Shown here piece after piece: positions 54,970 through 63,227 of a stretch of DNA of 64,000 bases. The notes under the pieces are model-generated. The model was not told the origin of the DNA. It saw only the letters and a list, made by a program, of their open reading frames with translations, and made no database searches. Numbering within the stretch: position 1 is the first letter of the stretch; every line of letters starts with the position of its first letter. Source of the stretch: CALMEC01 sp964434425 (GTDB lineage Bacteria > Actinomycetota > Thermoleophilia > Miltoncostaeales > Miltoncostaeaceae); NCBI GenBank assembly GCA_964434425.1, contig CAYSVH010000010.1, positions 1-64,000 on the forward strand. The letters are read 5' to 3'. Made by a program: the position numbers and the translations under genes.

Positions 54970-55950
54970 TCAGAGCAGGTCGCGGCGCAGTTCCTCCGCC
55001 GAACGCGGTGAGAGGAGGCCCGGCGCCACGTCGAACACCGTCTTCGCTCCGATCGCCCCGGCGGCGTTCAGGCGACGGACGGCGCGGGCGTACGCGATGA
55101 GGACGCTGGCCGTGAAGCCGGGATTGTCGCCGAGTGCGAGCGAGAACTCCATGGTGTGCTCGGCGCCGTTGGCGGTTGCGCTGCGGATGACGAACCCGCC
55201 GTGGGGCATCGTCTGGTGATCGCGCGCCAGGGTGGCGGCGTCGATGAACTCGACGGTGGTGTCGTAGTCGGCGAAGTAGTCGGGCATCGTCACGATGGCG
55301 CGCTCCACCGCCGCCGCATCGGCCCCCTCCTCCAGCACCACGTGGCAGTGCCGTGTGTGCTTCTGACGCGTTGTGAGGGCCGGACGCGTGCCGCTGCGGG
55401 CGGCCTCCACCGCCGCGGCCACCGGCCGGGTGTACTGCACACCCGCGGCGACGCCGGGTATGCGACGGATGGCGTCGGAGTGCCCCTGGCTCAGGCCGTC
55501 GCCCCAGAAGGTGTAGGTCTCGCCCTCCGGCAGGATCGCCTCGCCGAAGATGCGGTGGATCGAGAACATTCCGGGATCCCATCCGGACGAGATGAGCGCC
55601 GTCGTCCCGGCGGCCTGGGCGGACGCGTCGACATCGGCGAAGTACACGGGGATCTGGGCGTGCGTGTCGTAGCTGTCGACCAGGTTGAAGCGTGTGGCCA
55701 ACCCGGGCACCTGCGCCGGAAGATCGTCCTTCGACCCGCCGCAGCAGATGAGCACGTCCACCGCTCCGACCAGGTCCTCGATCGCGTCCTGGTGGACCAC
55801 CCGCGTCGACGGATCCGCGGGCGACACCGACTCGGGGGACCGTCGCGTCACGATGGCGACGAGCTCGATGTCCGGGTTCTGGGCGGCGGCGGCCTCGACG
55901 CCGCGGCCGAGGTTGCCGTATCCGACGATGGCGATGCGTGTGGTGGTCAT
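54970..55950 (-). CDS. ddh: meso-Diaminopimelate dehydrogenase
   Basis: Converts tetrahydrodipicolinate plus NH3 and NADPH directly to meso-diaminopimelate, a one-step branch to cell-wall DAP and lysine. The 326-residue protein has the Rossmann start RIAIVGYGNLGRGVE, CCGGSKDD, the substrate loop DSYDTHAQIP and SSGWDPGMFS with WGDGLSQGHSDAIR. ATG 55950 overlaps the PAP2 gene stop codon (ATGA), so they are co-transcribed. Confidence 0.95.
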   Translation of the reverse strand: MTTTRIAIVGYGNLGRGVEAAAAQNPDIELVAIVTRRSPESVSPADPSTRVVHQDAIEDLVGAVDVLICCGGSKDDLPAQVPGLATRFNLVDSYDTHAQIPVYFADVDASAQAAGTTALISSGWDPGMFSIHRIFGEAILPEGETYTFWGDGLSQGHSDAIRRIPGVAAGVQYTRPVAAAVEAARSGTRPALTTRQKHTRHCHVVLEEGADAAAVERAIVTMPDYFADYDTTVEFIDAATLARDHQTMPHGGFVIRSATANGAEHTMEFSLALGDNPGFTASVLIAYARAVRRLNAAGAIGAKTVFDVAPGLLSPRSAEELRRDLL

Positions 55951-56666
55951 GCATCGATTCTGCCGGACCGCGTCCGGGGTACGTCCGGAGCACGGGGGTG
56001 CGGAGATGACCGTGTACGGAGGGGGTCGCCCGTGCCGGTGTCCACCGGTCCACCGTCCCGGTGGCCCAGGAGCGGCAGGCAGGCGAGGTAGTAGAGATAC
56101 CCCAGCGCCCAGCCGGCGACGACGTCGGAGGGGTGGTGGACGTTGAGCACCACGCGCCCCGCCCCGATGGCCACGACGAGGACGGCGCCGGCGGCCATGA
56201 CCCAGGCGCGCCGACGTCGCGGCACCGATGGGAGCAGGACCGTGAGGAGCGCGAGCACGGCCACCAGCACACCCAGCGCGTGTCCGGACGGGAACGACGA
56301 GGACCATGCGGACACGAGCGCCGTCGACGGCCGGGGACGGTCCGCCAGTTCCTTGGCGAACTGCGTCACGGCCCAGCTGAGCACGACGCACACGAACAGG
56401 AACATGGCCGGCCACACCCGCCGTCGACGAAGGAGGACGATGACGAGGACCATCGTCGCGACGCGAAGGACGTCCGGGCCGAGAACGAGGCAGAAGACGT
56501 CCCACGCGTGGACCCAGCCGGGGTGGTCGCGTCCGAACTCGTACGCCGGCTCGAGCAATCGCCGGTCGACCACCCCCAGCCAGGACCATCCCCGCTCGAT
56601 GCCGACCCAGAGCGCCAGGTAGATCAGGGCGGCGGCCGCCGCGGTCGCTGTCCTCCATCGGGCCAC
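55947..56666 (-). CDS. PAP2-family membrane phosphatase
   Basis: 239 residues, about six transmembrane helices, and the three-part PAP2 signature: KELADRPRP, SSFPSGHA and GRVVLNVHHPSDVVAGW. Such enzymes dephosphorylate lipid phosphates such as undecaprenyl diphosphate or phosphatidic acid. GTG 56666 lies 6 bp after GATACT and begins just before the first helix; the longer open frame runs into the repeat element and is not used. Pairing with ddh suggests a cell-wall context. Confidence 0.88.
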   Translation of the reverse strand: MARWRTATAAAAALIYLALWVGIERGWSWLGVVDRRLLEPAYEFGRDHPGWVHAWDVFCLVLGPDVLRVATMVLVIVLLRRRRVWPAMFLFVCVVLSWAVTQFAKELADRPRPSTALVSAWSSSFPSGHALGVLVAVLALLTVLLPSVPRRRRAWVMAAGAVLVVAIGAGRVVLNVHHPSDVVAGWALGYLYYLACLPLLGHRDGGPVDTGTGDPLRTRSSPHPRAPDVPRTRSGRIDA

Positions 56667-56672
56667 CGGCCG

Positions 56673-56678
56673 AGTATC
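56673..56678 (-). promoter_or_regulatory. -10 box of the PAP2-ddh operon
   Basis: GATACT on the minus strand exactly 6 bp before the GTG; a near match to TANNNT. Confidence 0.4.
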
Positions 56679-56734
56679 ACACCGGTTCGTCGCCGCGGCG
56701 TCGAACCGCGCCCGGCCCGGAGCCACCGCGACGG

Positions 56735-56930
56735 GATGGGTGGTTCCGTGGGATCGTGGATGTGGGGTGCGGTCATGGTGGATGCGCGGTGCCGTCGCAC
56801 GCCGACGGGCATGCCGGTTCGCCTGTTCGAGGCGTCCGGTGGCTGGCCTGGGGTGGGCGGGTGGATGAGAGAAGCACATCCGCGCCGCCAGGGACACACA
56901 CCACGCCACGAGGCCATGGAATCAACCATC
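56735..56930. repeat. Dispersed inverted-repeat element, copy C (196 bp)
   Basis: Ends GATGGGTGGTTCCGTG and CATGGAATCAACCATC. Nearly identical to copy D, which follows after 1 bp. It lies 56 bp upstream of the PAP2 -10 box. Confidence 0.85.
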
Positions 56931-56931
56931 C

Positions 56932-57129
56932 AGATGGCTGGTTCCATGGGACCGTGGATGTGGGGTGCGGTCATGGCGGATGCGCGGTGCCGTCGCACGC
57001 CGACGGGCATGCCGGCTCGCCTGTTCGAGGCGTCCGGTGGCTGGCCTGGGGTGGGCGGGTGGATGAGAAAAGCACATCCGCGCCGCCAGGGACACACACC
57101 ACGCCGCGAGGCCATGGAATCAGCCATCT
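56932..57129. repeat. Dispersed inverted-repeat element, copy D (198 bp)
   Basis: Ends AGATGGCTGGTTCCATG and CATGGAATCAGCCATCT, 16 of 17 paired. Relative to copy A, two positions have changed on both arms (GTTG/CAAC to GCTG/CAGC; CACG/CGTG to CATG/CATG), so pairing is kept. The last T is the first base of the next gene's -10 box. Confidence 0.88.
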
Positions 57130-57134
57130 AGGCT
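57129..57134 (+). promoter_or_regulatory. -10 box of the permease gene
   Basis: TAGGCT exactly 6 bp before the GTG start, abutting copy D; leaderless mRNA predicted. Confidence 0.5.
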
Positions 57135-57140
57135 CTCGAG

Positions 57141-58352
57141 GTGCCGCACCCGCCGACCCGCACTTCCGAAAGCACCGTCTCGTGGTGGCGACGGGTCGGC
57201 CCCTGGCTGGGGATCGGCGCCAGCCCGGTGGCCCTGATGGTCGGCGGCGGGGTGGCGGACGGCAACGAGCGCGCGTGGCTCGCCGCCGCCATCGTGACCG
57301 GGGCACTGGCCCTCGCCCTGGTGGCGCTGGCGCAGGGGGCGCTCGGCACTCGCACCCGCGCACGGTTCCCCACGCTCGCCGCCCGTACCCTCGGGATCGG
57401 CGGCAGCCGTTACATCGCCTCGCCGGTGATCGTGGTCCTGATGCTCGGGTGGTACGCGTTCAACACGGGCATCGCCGGTGACGGTCTGGCGCATCTCATC
57501 GGTGCCCCCCGCTGGACCGGCATCCTCGTGTTCGCACTCGTCATGCTGGCGGTCGCCTGGTGGGGGCTGAACGCTCTCAGCATCGCGGCGCTCGTGGCCG
57601 GGGTCGCCACCATCGCCCTCGCCGGGGACGGGCTGCGCCGGGCGCTCGACGGGCACGAGGGGCCGCTGCTGGGAGACGGCGTGCCGGCCGAGAACCTGCC
57701 CCTTCTGGCAGCCGTCACGATCATGGTGGGCTACGGGGCCGCCTTCGCCCTGCGCACCCCGGACTTCACCCACGATCTCCGCCGTCCGCGCGACGTCGTC
57801 TGGTGTGCGGGCGTCGGGCTCTTCCTCCCACTGGTGCTCTTCGCGTTCGCCGGGGCGGTCCTCCGGTTGAGCACCGGCAGCTGGGATCTGGTCGAGGTGC
57901 TGGGACGCATCGGAAGCCCGACCGTGGCGTACGCGTTCGTCACGCTGGGTTTCACCGGTTCGGTGCTGACCAACCTGCACAGCGGCGCCATCGCCGTGGA
58001 GGACCTCGCGGGGCGCGCCCTCAGCCACCGGCGTGCACTGCTCGTGATCGCCGTCGCCGGAACCGCGCTCGCCCTGGTGGATCTCGCATCGCGCATGGTG
58101 CCGTTCCTGACCGTGATGGCCGTGGCCGCCCCGTGCCTCGTCGTCGTGATCTGGCTGGCCACCCACCACGGTGATCCGACGATCGAGCCGTGGATGCGCC
58201 CCGGTCCCGCCGCGGCCTGGATCCTGGGGGCGGGGGCGGGCGCCGTCCTCGCCGTCCTGGGTTCCCCGTGGGCCCTCGCCACGGCCATGGCCGTCGCCGC
58301 CGGGACCATGCTCGTCGCCGGGTACGGTCGGGGCACGCGTACCTCCCCATAG
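57141..58352 (+). CDS. Cytosine/purine permease-like transporter (NCS1 type)
   Basis: 403 residues, about 12 hydrophobic helices. The start GVGxG-like region VGPWLGIGASPVALMVGGG and the stretch TPDFTHDLRRPRDVVW resemble CodB-type permeases, where DFTR-like motifs occur after helix 6. Substrate is probably a nucleobase, but this is inferred from general resemblance only. GTG 57141 is set by the TAGGCT-N6 spacing. Confidence 0.75.
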   Translation: MPHPPTRTSESTVSWWRRVGPWLGIGASPVALMVGGGVADGNERAWLAAAIVTGALALALVALAQGALGTRTRARFPTLAARTLGIGGSRYIASPVIVVLMLGWYAFNTGIAGDGLAHLIGAPRWTGILVFALVMLAVAWWGLNALSIAALVAGVATIALAGDGLRRALDGHEGPLLGDGVPAENLPLLAAVTIMVGYGAAFALRTPDFTHDLRRPRDVVWCAGVGLFLPLVLFAFAGAVLRLSTGSWDLVEVLGRIGSPTVAYAFVTLGFTGSVLTNLHSGAIAVEDLAGRALSHRRALLVIAVAGTALALVDLASRMVPFLTVMAVAAPCLVVVIWLATHHGDPTIEPWMRPGPAAAWILGAGAGAVLAVLGSPWALATAMAVAAGTMLVAGYGRGTRTSP

Positions 58353-58447
58353 CGACGGACACCTTTTCGCGCTCGTGGCGGTGGAAATGCGGATGTCGGG
58401 TACGGGCGGATCTTCTGTCTCCGGTTGCGCGATCCACCGCCCATAAG

Positions 58448-58461
58448 CGAACATATGTTCG
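58448..58461 (+). promoter_or_regulatory. LexA (SOS) box of dnaE2
   Basis: Perfect palindrome CGAACATATGTTCG directly abutting the dnaE2 ATG. LexA bound here would cover the start and the -10 region. Confidence 0.9.
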
Positions 58462-61400
58462 ATGTCGTCCGCCCCCTACGTCGAGCTCCACACACACTCC
58501 GCCTTCAGCTTTCTGGACGGGGCTTCGAGCCCCGAGGAGATGGCCGAGCAGGCCGCGGTGCTGGGCTACCCGGCCCTGGCGCTGACCGACCACGACGGCA
58601 TCAGCGGATCGCTGGCGTTCGCCCACGCCTGCCGGGCCGCCGGGATACGGGCCATCACGGGGAGCGAGATCACGCTCACGGACGGATCGCATCTGACCCT
58701 CCTCGTCCGGACGGCCATCGGATACGCCAACCTCTGCCAGCTCATCACGCTGGCACATCGCGACACACGCCCTCCCCCGGACCGACGCGCCCGCCCACCG
58801 GCCCTTGATCCCGCGCACCTGGCCGATCACGCCGAGGGGCTCGTCTGCCTGACCGGCTGCGCACGTGACGGGTGGCTGCCCCGCCGGCTGCGCACCGGAT
58901 CCGAAACGGATGTCCGCACCGCCGTCGACGCCCTCGTCCGCATCTTCGGTCGCGCGAACGTCCGCGTCGAGCTGCAGCGTCCCCGCACACGCGGAGACCG
59001 CTCGCAGAACCGCACCCTCGCGCAGTTGGCGGAGGTCTGCGGCCTGACCACCGTCGCCACCGGCGACGTGCACGCCCACCATCCGCGGCGGGCCTACCTG
59101 CAGGACGCCTTCGTCGCCATCCGCAACCGCCTCACCCTGGACGGCTCCGAACGCGAACGCCGCGGCAACCGTGATGCCGTGCTGCGTGCCCCCGCCGACG
59201 CCGCCGAGCGCTTCCATGATCATCCGGACGCCGTCACCGAGACACTCCGCCTGGCGGATCGGCTCGAGTTCGACCTCACCCGCGACCTGGGATACGCCTA
59301 TCCCGACTTCACCGCCCCGGACGAGTCGGCCCTCGCCACCCTCACCCGCATCTGCCGCATGCGGCTGAGAGCCCTCTACCCGAACGCATCGAAACGACGC
59401 GATGCACAAGAACGGCTGGATGAGGAGCTGGATCTCATTGACCATCACGGCCTGTCCGGCTTCTTCCTCCTGCACCGCGAGGTCCTGGAGATCGCCCGCG
59501 AGGTGGCCCACACCTGCCGACCCGCGGGATCGGCGCGCCGCAACCTGCCGCCGGGACGCGGTCGCGGCTCGTCCGTCGGTTCGATCGTCTGCTACCTGAC
59601 CGGCCTCTCCCACATCGACCCCGTACGCAATCGCCTGTTCCTCGGGCGATTCCTCAACAGGGACATGGTGTCCGCACCCGACATCGACCTCGACTTCCCC
59701 CGCGACATCCGTGAGGGGCTCATCGCCGAGATCATCCGCCGCTACGGGCACGAACACGCCGCCATGGTGGCCGCCTTCCCCACCTTCCGGGCACGCATGG
59801 CCGTCCGCGAGCTGGGAGGGGCGCTCGCACTGCCGCCCGCCGACATCGAGCGTCTGACCACCATCGCCGACGGATGGTCCGCGGCCGGAGAGCTGGAGGA
59901 ACGGATCCGCGAGCTCCCCGACGGGGAGGCCAAGCTCACGTCGCCGCGCTGGCGTGCCCTGGCGTTCCTGGCACGGGAGGCGGCGGGCCTGCCACGCCAC
60001 CTCTCCCAGCACTCCGGCGGGATGATCGTATCGGCACGCCCGCTCGTCGAGATGGTCCCCGTCGTCCCCGCCGCGTTCCCGGGTCGCCAGATGTGTCAAT
60101 GGGACAAGGACTCCTGTGCCGACGCGGGCTTCGTCAAGATCGACCTGCTGGGACTGGGGATGCTCTCCACCGTGGAGGAGTGCGTCGACATGGTGCACCG
60201 TCGCACCGGCCGGGTGGTCGACCTGGCCCGCATCGACGTGCACGATCCGGAGGTCTACGACGAGATCGCCCGGGGCGACACGGTCGGTGTCTTCCAGATC
60301 GAGAGCCGTGCCCAGATCCAGAGCATCCTCCAGACACGCCCCGAGAACCTGGATGACCTCACCGTCCAGGTCGCGCTCATCCGTCCCGGACCCGTGAGCG
60401 GGGGTGCGGTGCACCCCTACGTCAAACACCGGCGCGCCCGTCGCGCCGACCCCGACTTCGAACCGCCGTACGATCACCCGCTTCTGGCCGACGTCCTGCG
60501 CGAGACGCTCGGGGTCGTCGTGTTCCAGGAGCAGGTGCTCGAGGTCGCCATGGCGCTCTCGGGATTCACGCCCGGAAAGGCTGAGGAGCTGCGCCGCGCC
60601 ATGAGCCGCAAACGCAGCCGGGACGCAATGCTGCGACTCTGGGTGGACTTCCGCGACGGTGCGCGTGAGCGCGGGGTCGACGACACGACCATCCGTTCGG
60701 TGTTCACCAAGTTGGTCGGTTTCTCGAACTTCGGTTTCCCCAAGGCACATGCCTCGGCGTTCGCCGTGCTGGCCTACCAGAGCGCCTGGCTGCGGCGTCA
60801 CCATCCGGCCGAGTTCCTGGCGGCCCTCATCAATGCGCAGCCCATGGGCTTCTATCCCCCCGCCACCCTCGTGCGCGACGCGGCACGACGCGGTGTGAAG
60901 ACCCTCTCACCGTGCATCCTCCGCTCCGACGCCGCCTGCACCGTGGACGGATCCGGCGCCGTCCGCATCGGACTTCAGTCGGTACGTGGAGTGGACGCCG
61001 ACGCGTCCGGCATCGTCGAGGAGCGCACCCTGCACGGGCCCTTCACCGATCTGCCGGATCTCGCCGTTCGCACCGGCGTCTCCACCGACGCGCTCACGGT
61101 CCTGGTGCGGTCCGGGGCGTGCGACGTCTTCGACCGCCCCCGACGCGAACTTCTCTGGAAGCTGGGCACGCTCGCACGTACCCCGTCCCGACGCGACCGG
61201 GGGCGTCAGCTCGCCTTCGACGTCTCGGTGGCCACCGCACCGGACCTGGGTGAGGAGTCACGGATGGAGCGCGTCATCAGCGCGTACGAGACCACCGGCA
61301 TCTCCACCGGATGGCATCTGGCCACGCTGATCCGACCGGGGCTCCCCCACGGTACCGTGACCGCCTCGCAGCTTCCCGATCTCCCGGACGGGTCACCGAT

Positions 61401-61722
61401 CACCGTGGCGGGTCTCGTCACCGCCCGGCAGCGGCCTCAGACGGCGGGCGGCATCGTCTTCCTGCTCATCGAGGATGAGACCGGGATGGTGAACGTCATC
61501 GTTCTCCCCCGTCTCTATGAACGCCACCGCGCGCTCCTCCGCACCGAGGCACTCCTGGTGGTGCACGGCCGTCTCGAACGACGTGACCGCAACATCAACG
61601 TCCTGGCGGACGGCCTCGCACGCGTCGAGATCCCGAAGGACGCCGTCGCGTCGGCCGACGACATCCACCGGATGCGTCGGGCCGCACCGGCCGGCCAGCA
61701 TTTCGGCCGCGGTCGTCACTGA
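58462..61722 (+). CDS. dnaE2: Error-prone DNA polymerase DnaE2
   Basis: C-family polymerase for damage tolerance and induced mutagenesis. The 1086-residue protein has the PHP domain from YVELHTHSAFSFLDGAS, catalytic Asp pair in APDIDLDFPRDIRE, third Asp in VKIDLLGLGML, helix-hairpin-helix region and C-terminal OB fold. Length and the PHP start SAFSFLDGAS mark DnaE2 rather than the ~1170-residue replicative DnaE1. ATG directly follows the SOS box, so the mRNA is likely leaderless. It would act with the ImuB-like protein at 47924. Confidence 0.96.
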   Translation: MSSAPYVELHTHSAFSFLDGASSPEEMAEQAAVLGYPALALTDHDGISGSLAFAHACRAAGIRAITGSEITLTDGSHLTLLVRTAIGYANLCQLITLAHRDTRPPPDRRARPPALDPAHLADHAEGLVCLTGCARDGWLPRRLRTGSETDVRTAVDALVRIFGRANVRVELQRPRTRGDRSQNRTLAQLAEVCGLTTVATGDVHAHHPRRAYLQDAFVAIRNRLTLDGSERERRGNRDAVLRAPADAAERFHDHPDAVTETLRLADRLEFDLTRDLGYAYPDFTAPDESALATLTRICRMRLRALYPNASKRRDAQERLDEELDLIDHHGLSGFFLLHREVLEIAREVAHTCRPAGSARRNLPPGRGRGSSVGSIVCYLTGLSHIDPVRNRLFLGRFLNRDMVSAPDIDLDFPRDIREGLIAEIIRRYGHEHAAMVAAFPTFRARMAVRELGGALALPPADIERLTTIADGWSAAGELEERIRELPDGEAKLTSPRWRALAFLAREAAGLPRHLSQHSGGMIVSARPLVEMVPVVPAAFPGRQMCQWDKDSCADAGFVKIDLLGLGMLSTVEECVDMVHRRTGRVVDLARIDVHDPEVYDEIARGDTVGVFQIESRAQIQSILQTRPENLDDLTVQVALIRPGPVSGGAVHPYVKHRRARRADPDFEPPYDHPLLADVLRETLGVVVFQEQVLEVAMALSGFTPGKAEELRRAMSRKRSRDAMLRLWVDFRDGARERGVDDTTIRSVFTKLVGFSNFGFPKAHASAFAVLAYQSAWLRRHHPAEFLAALINAQPMGFYPPATLVRDAARRGVKTLSPCILRSDAACTVDGSGAVRIGLQSVRGVDADASGIVEERTLHGPFTDLPDLAVRTGVSTDALTVLVRSGACDVFDRPRRELLWKLGTLARTPSRRDRGRQLAFDVSVATAPDLGEESRMERVISAYETTGISTGWHLATLIRPGLPHGTVTASQLPDLPDGSPITVAGLVTARQRPQTAGGIVFLLIEDETGMVNVIVLPRLYERHRALLRTEALLVVHGRLERRDRNINVLADGLARVEIPKDAVASADDIHRMRRAAPAGQHFGRGRH

Positions 61723-61766
61723 CCGAACGCGCACGATCCGCCCGGCAGGAGAACGCCAAGGTCGAT

Positions 61767-61794
61767 TCAAGAACTTCTGGAGGATTACCGATAA
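61767..61794 (+). promoter_or_regulatory. Sigma-28-like promoter of the CAP-domain gene
   Basis: Plus strand TCAAG-N15-ACCGATAA, 71 bp before the ATG. The -10 element differs from consensus only in its first base. Confidence 0.65.
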
Positions 61795-61865
61795 GGGGGT
61801 TGGAGGGCACGGATTCGCCTTCTCACAGTCATCGATAGTCGAGATGTTGGACACGGAGGTCCGAA

Positions 61866-62351
61866 ATGCGCATTGGCACGGTTGCCAAGAACGCTCACCT
61901 GATCCTTGCCGCGGTGATCGCACTCCTCGCGATCCTGGCCCCGGCAGCGTCCGCGAATCCCCGCACCGACCTCCTGCGCGAGATGAACACGGCACGGAAG
62001 GCCCAGGGCCTGAAGCCCCTCAAGCTGAACGCCACCCTCACCCGGCCGGCCGTCTCCCACAGCCGCTACCTGGCGAACACGGGTCGCCTCGAGCACACCG
62101 GAGCCGACGGCCGTCCGTTCTGGGTCCGTATCTACCGTGCCGGCTACTCGAAGAGGAAGGCGATCGGCGAGAACCTCGGCATGATCGGCGGCTGCACCCC
62201 CCGTGCCGGGAAGATCATGGTCAACATGTGGCTGAAGAGCCCGGGCCACCGCCGCAACCTCCTCTCGAGGAACTACCGGAACGTCGGGATCGCGATCTCC
62301 TCCGACCGCAACTGCGAGAACACGGTCTACGCCACGACCTTCGGCGGCTGA
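61866..62351 (+). CDS. Secreted CAP/SCP-domain protein
   Basis: 161 residues. A signal peptide (1-30, AAVIALLAILAPAASA) is followed by one CAP domain: REMNTARKAQGLKPLKLN, SHSRYLANTGRLEHTG with the conserved His, IGENLG, SPGHRRNLLSRNYRNVGIA. Two Cys (GGCTP and NCEN) could pair. CAP proteins of YkwD type are secreted and of unclear biochemical role. The sigma-28-like promoter suggests co-expression with the pilus genes. Confidence 0.92.
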   Translation: MRIGTVAKNAHLILAAVIALLAILAPAASANPRTDLLREMNTARKAQGLKPLKLNATLTRPAVSHSRYLANTGRLEHTGADGRPFWVRIYRAGYSKRKAIGENLGMIGGCTPRAGKIMVNMWLKSPGHRRNLLSRNYRNVGIAISSDRNCENTVYATTFGG

Positions 62352-62373
62352 CCTCCCCGCCATACGCATCCCC

Positions 62374-62407
62374 TCGAGGCCGGTTCCCTGCCGGGGACCG
62401 GCCTCGA
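62374..62407 (+). terminator. Terminator of the CAP-domain gene
   Basis: 15-bp stem TCGAGGCCGGTTCCC with one G-T wobble, 4-nt loop, then CGCTTTCC. 22 bp after the stop codon. Confidence 0.7.
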
Positions 62408-62425
62408 TCCGCTTTCCGGGTGACT

Positions 62426-62563
62426 CCCTGAGGCCGCTGGTGCCTGGCACCAGCGGCCTCAGGGACGACCGACAGACCCACCGCCTTTCGCCCGTTTGCA
62501 GGGAGAAGTCCGCCTGCTACCAATTTGAGTGAGGCCGCTGGTGCCTGACACCAGCGGCCTCAC
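62426..62563. repeat. Paired-palindrome element, copy 3
   Basis: A perfect 39-bp palindrome (62426-62464, core GGTGCCTGGCACC) and a 35-bp one (62529-62563, core GGTGCCTGACACC) bracket a spacer with CCGCCTTTCGCCCG and TTGCAGG, related to the spacer at 14331-14398. It lies between convergent genes and could terminate both. Confidence 0.8.
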
Positions 62564-62760
62564 CGAGGTCGTCGACGAACGCGCGACATCGCCCCGAGGG
62601 GACGCTCGCGCACCTTCAGAGGACGCGGACAACCACGACGGGCAGATCAGAGCAGCGGGCTGCAGGGCCGCCTTCGGATGGTCATCCGGCAGTGTTCGAG
62701 AAACCGGCCGCCGACGACCGGAGCGCCGTGATGCCCGGCCGGCGTGCGGGTCGAACCGCG
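62564..62760. other. Gene-free stretch downstream of the A-type carrier gene
   Basis: About 200 bp without a supported gene or further clear structure. Confidence 0.4.
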
Positions 62761-63081
62761 CTACGCCTGGAAGCTCTTACCGCACCCGCAGCTCGAGGTG
62801 GAGTTCGGGTTGTTGATCACGAACCCGGCGCCCTGGAAGCTCTCCTCGTAGTCGAACTCGGCACCCATGAGGTACGGGGCGCTGTAGCGGTCGACGATGA
62901 TGCGTACCCCATGCTGCTCGAAGACCTCGTCGGACTCACCCGGCTGGTCGAACGTGAGCTGGTACTCGAAACCCGAGCATCCGCCGGGCACGACCTTCAC
63001 GCGCAGCCCGTCGCCCTGGTCGCCCTCCTCGGCGATGAGCCCCTTGAGCTTGGCACTGGCGTTTTCCGTGAGCGTCACCAT
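62761..63081 (-). CDS. A-type iron-sulfur cluster carrier (IscA/ErpA family)
   Basis: 106-residue HesB/IscA-fold protein that delivers Fe-S clusters. The three conserved Cys are visible: GGCSG and the C-terminal SSCGCGKSF. N-terminus MVTLTENASAKLKGLI is typical. ATG 63081 is chosen; the longer frame is rich in Arg/Gly and unsupported. A TATCCT box lies 36 bp upstream. Assignment to ErpA, IscA or SufA cannot be made from sequence alone. Confidence 0.93.
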   Translation of the reverse strand: MVTLTENASAKLKGLIAEEGDQGDGLRVKVVPGGCSGFEYQLTFDQPGESDEVFEQHGVRIIVDRYSAPYLMGAEFDYEESFQGAGFVINNPNSTSSCGCGKSFQA

Positions 63082-63117
63082 CGGAAGAGGTCCCTTCGTC
63101 GTCGCGGTGTTCTCGTA

Positions 63118-63123
63118 AGGATA
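63118..63123 (-). promoter_or_regulatory. -10 box of the A-type carrier gene
   Basis: TATCCT on the minus strand, 36 bp upstream of the ATG, so this mRNA has a leader. Confidence 0.4.
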
Positions 63124-63227
63124 GCGCGCGCCACCGCGATACCGCACCCCGCGATCACCACGATGTGACGAGCGTCGACCATCTAGAATCGTGGAACTCA
63201 CTCCCGCTACCCGGAACGGATTCCCCC

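Noticed and set aside
56667..56909. N-terminal extension of the PAP2 frame
   Set aside because: It runs into inverted-repeat element C; the GTG after the GATACT box starts directly before the first helix.
58021..60804. Very long open frame (~927 codons) antisense to dnaE2 and the permease
   Set aside because: Typical high-GC shadow frame. Composition is Val/Gly/Asp/His-rich without domain features, and the sense strand encodes clear DnaE2 motifs.
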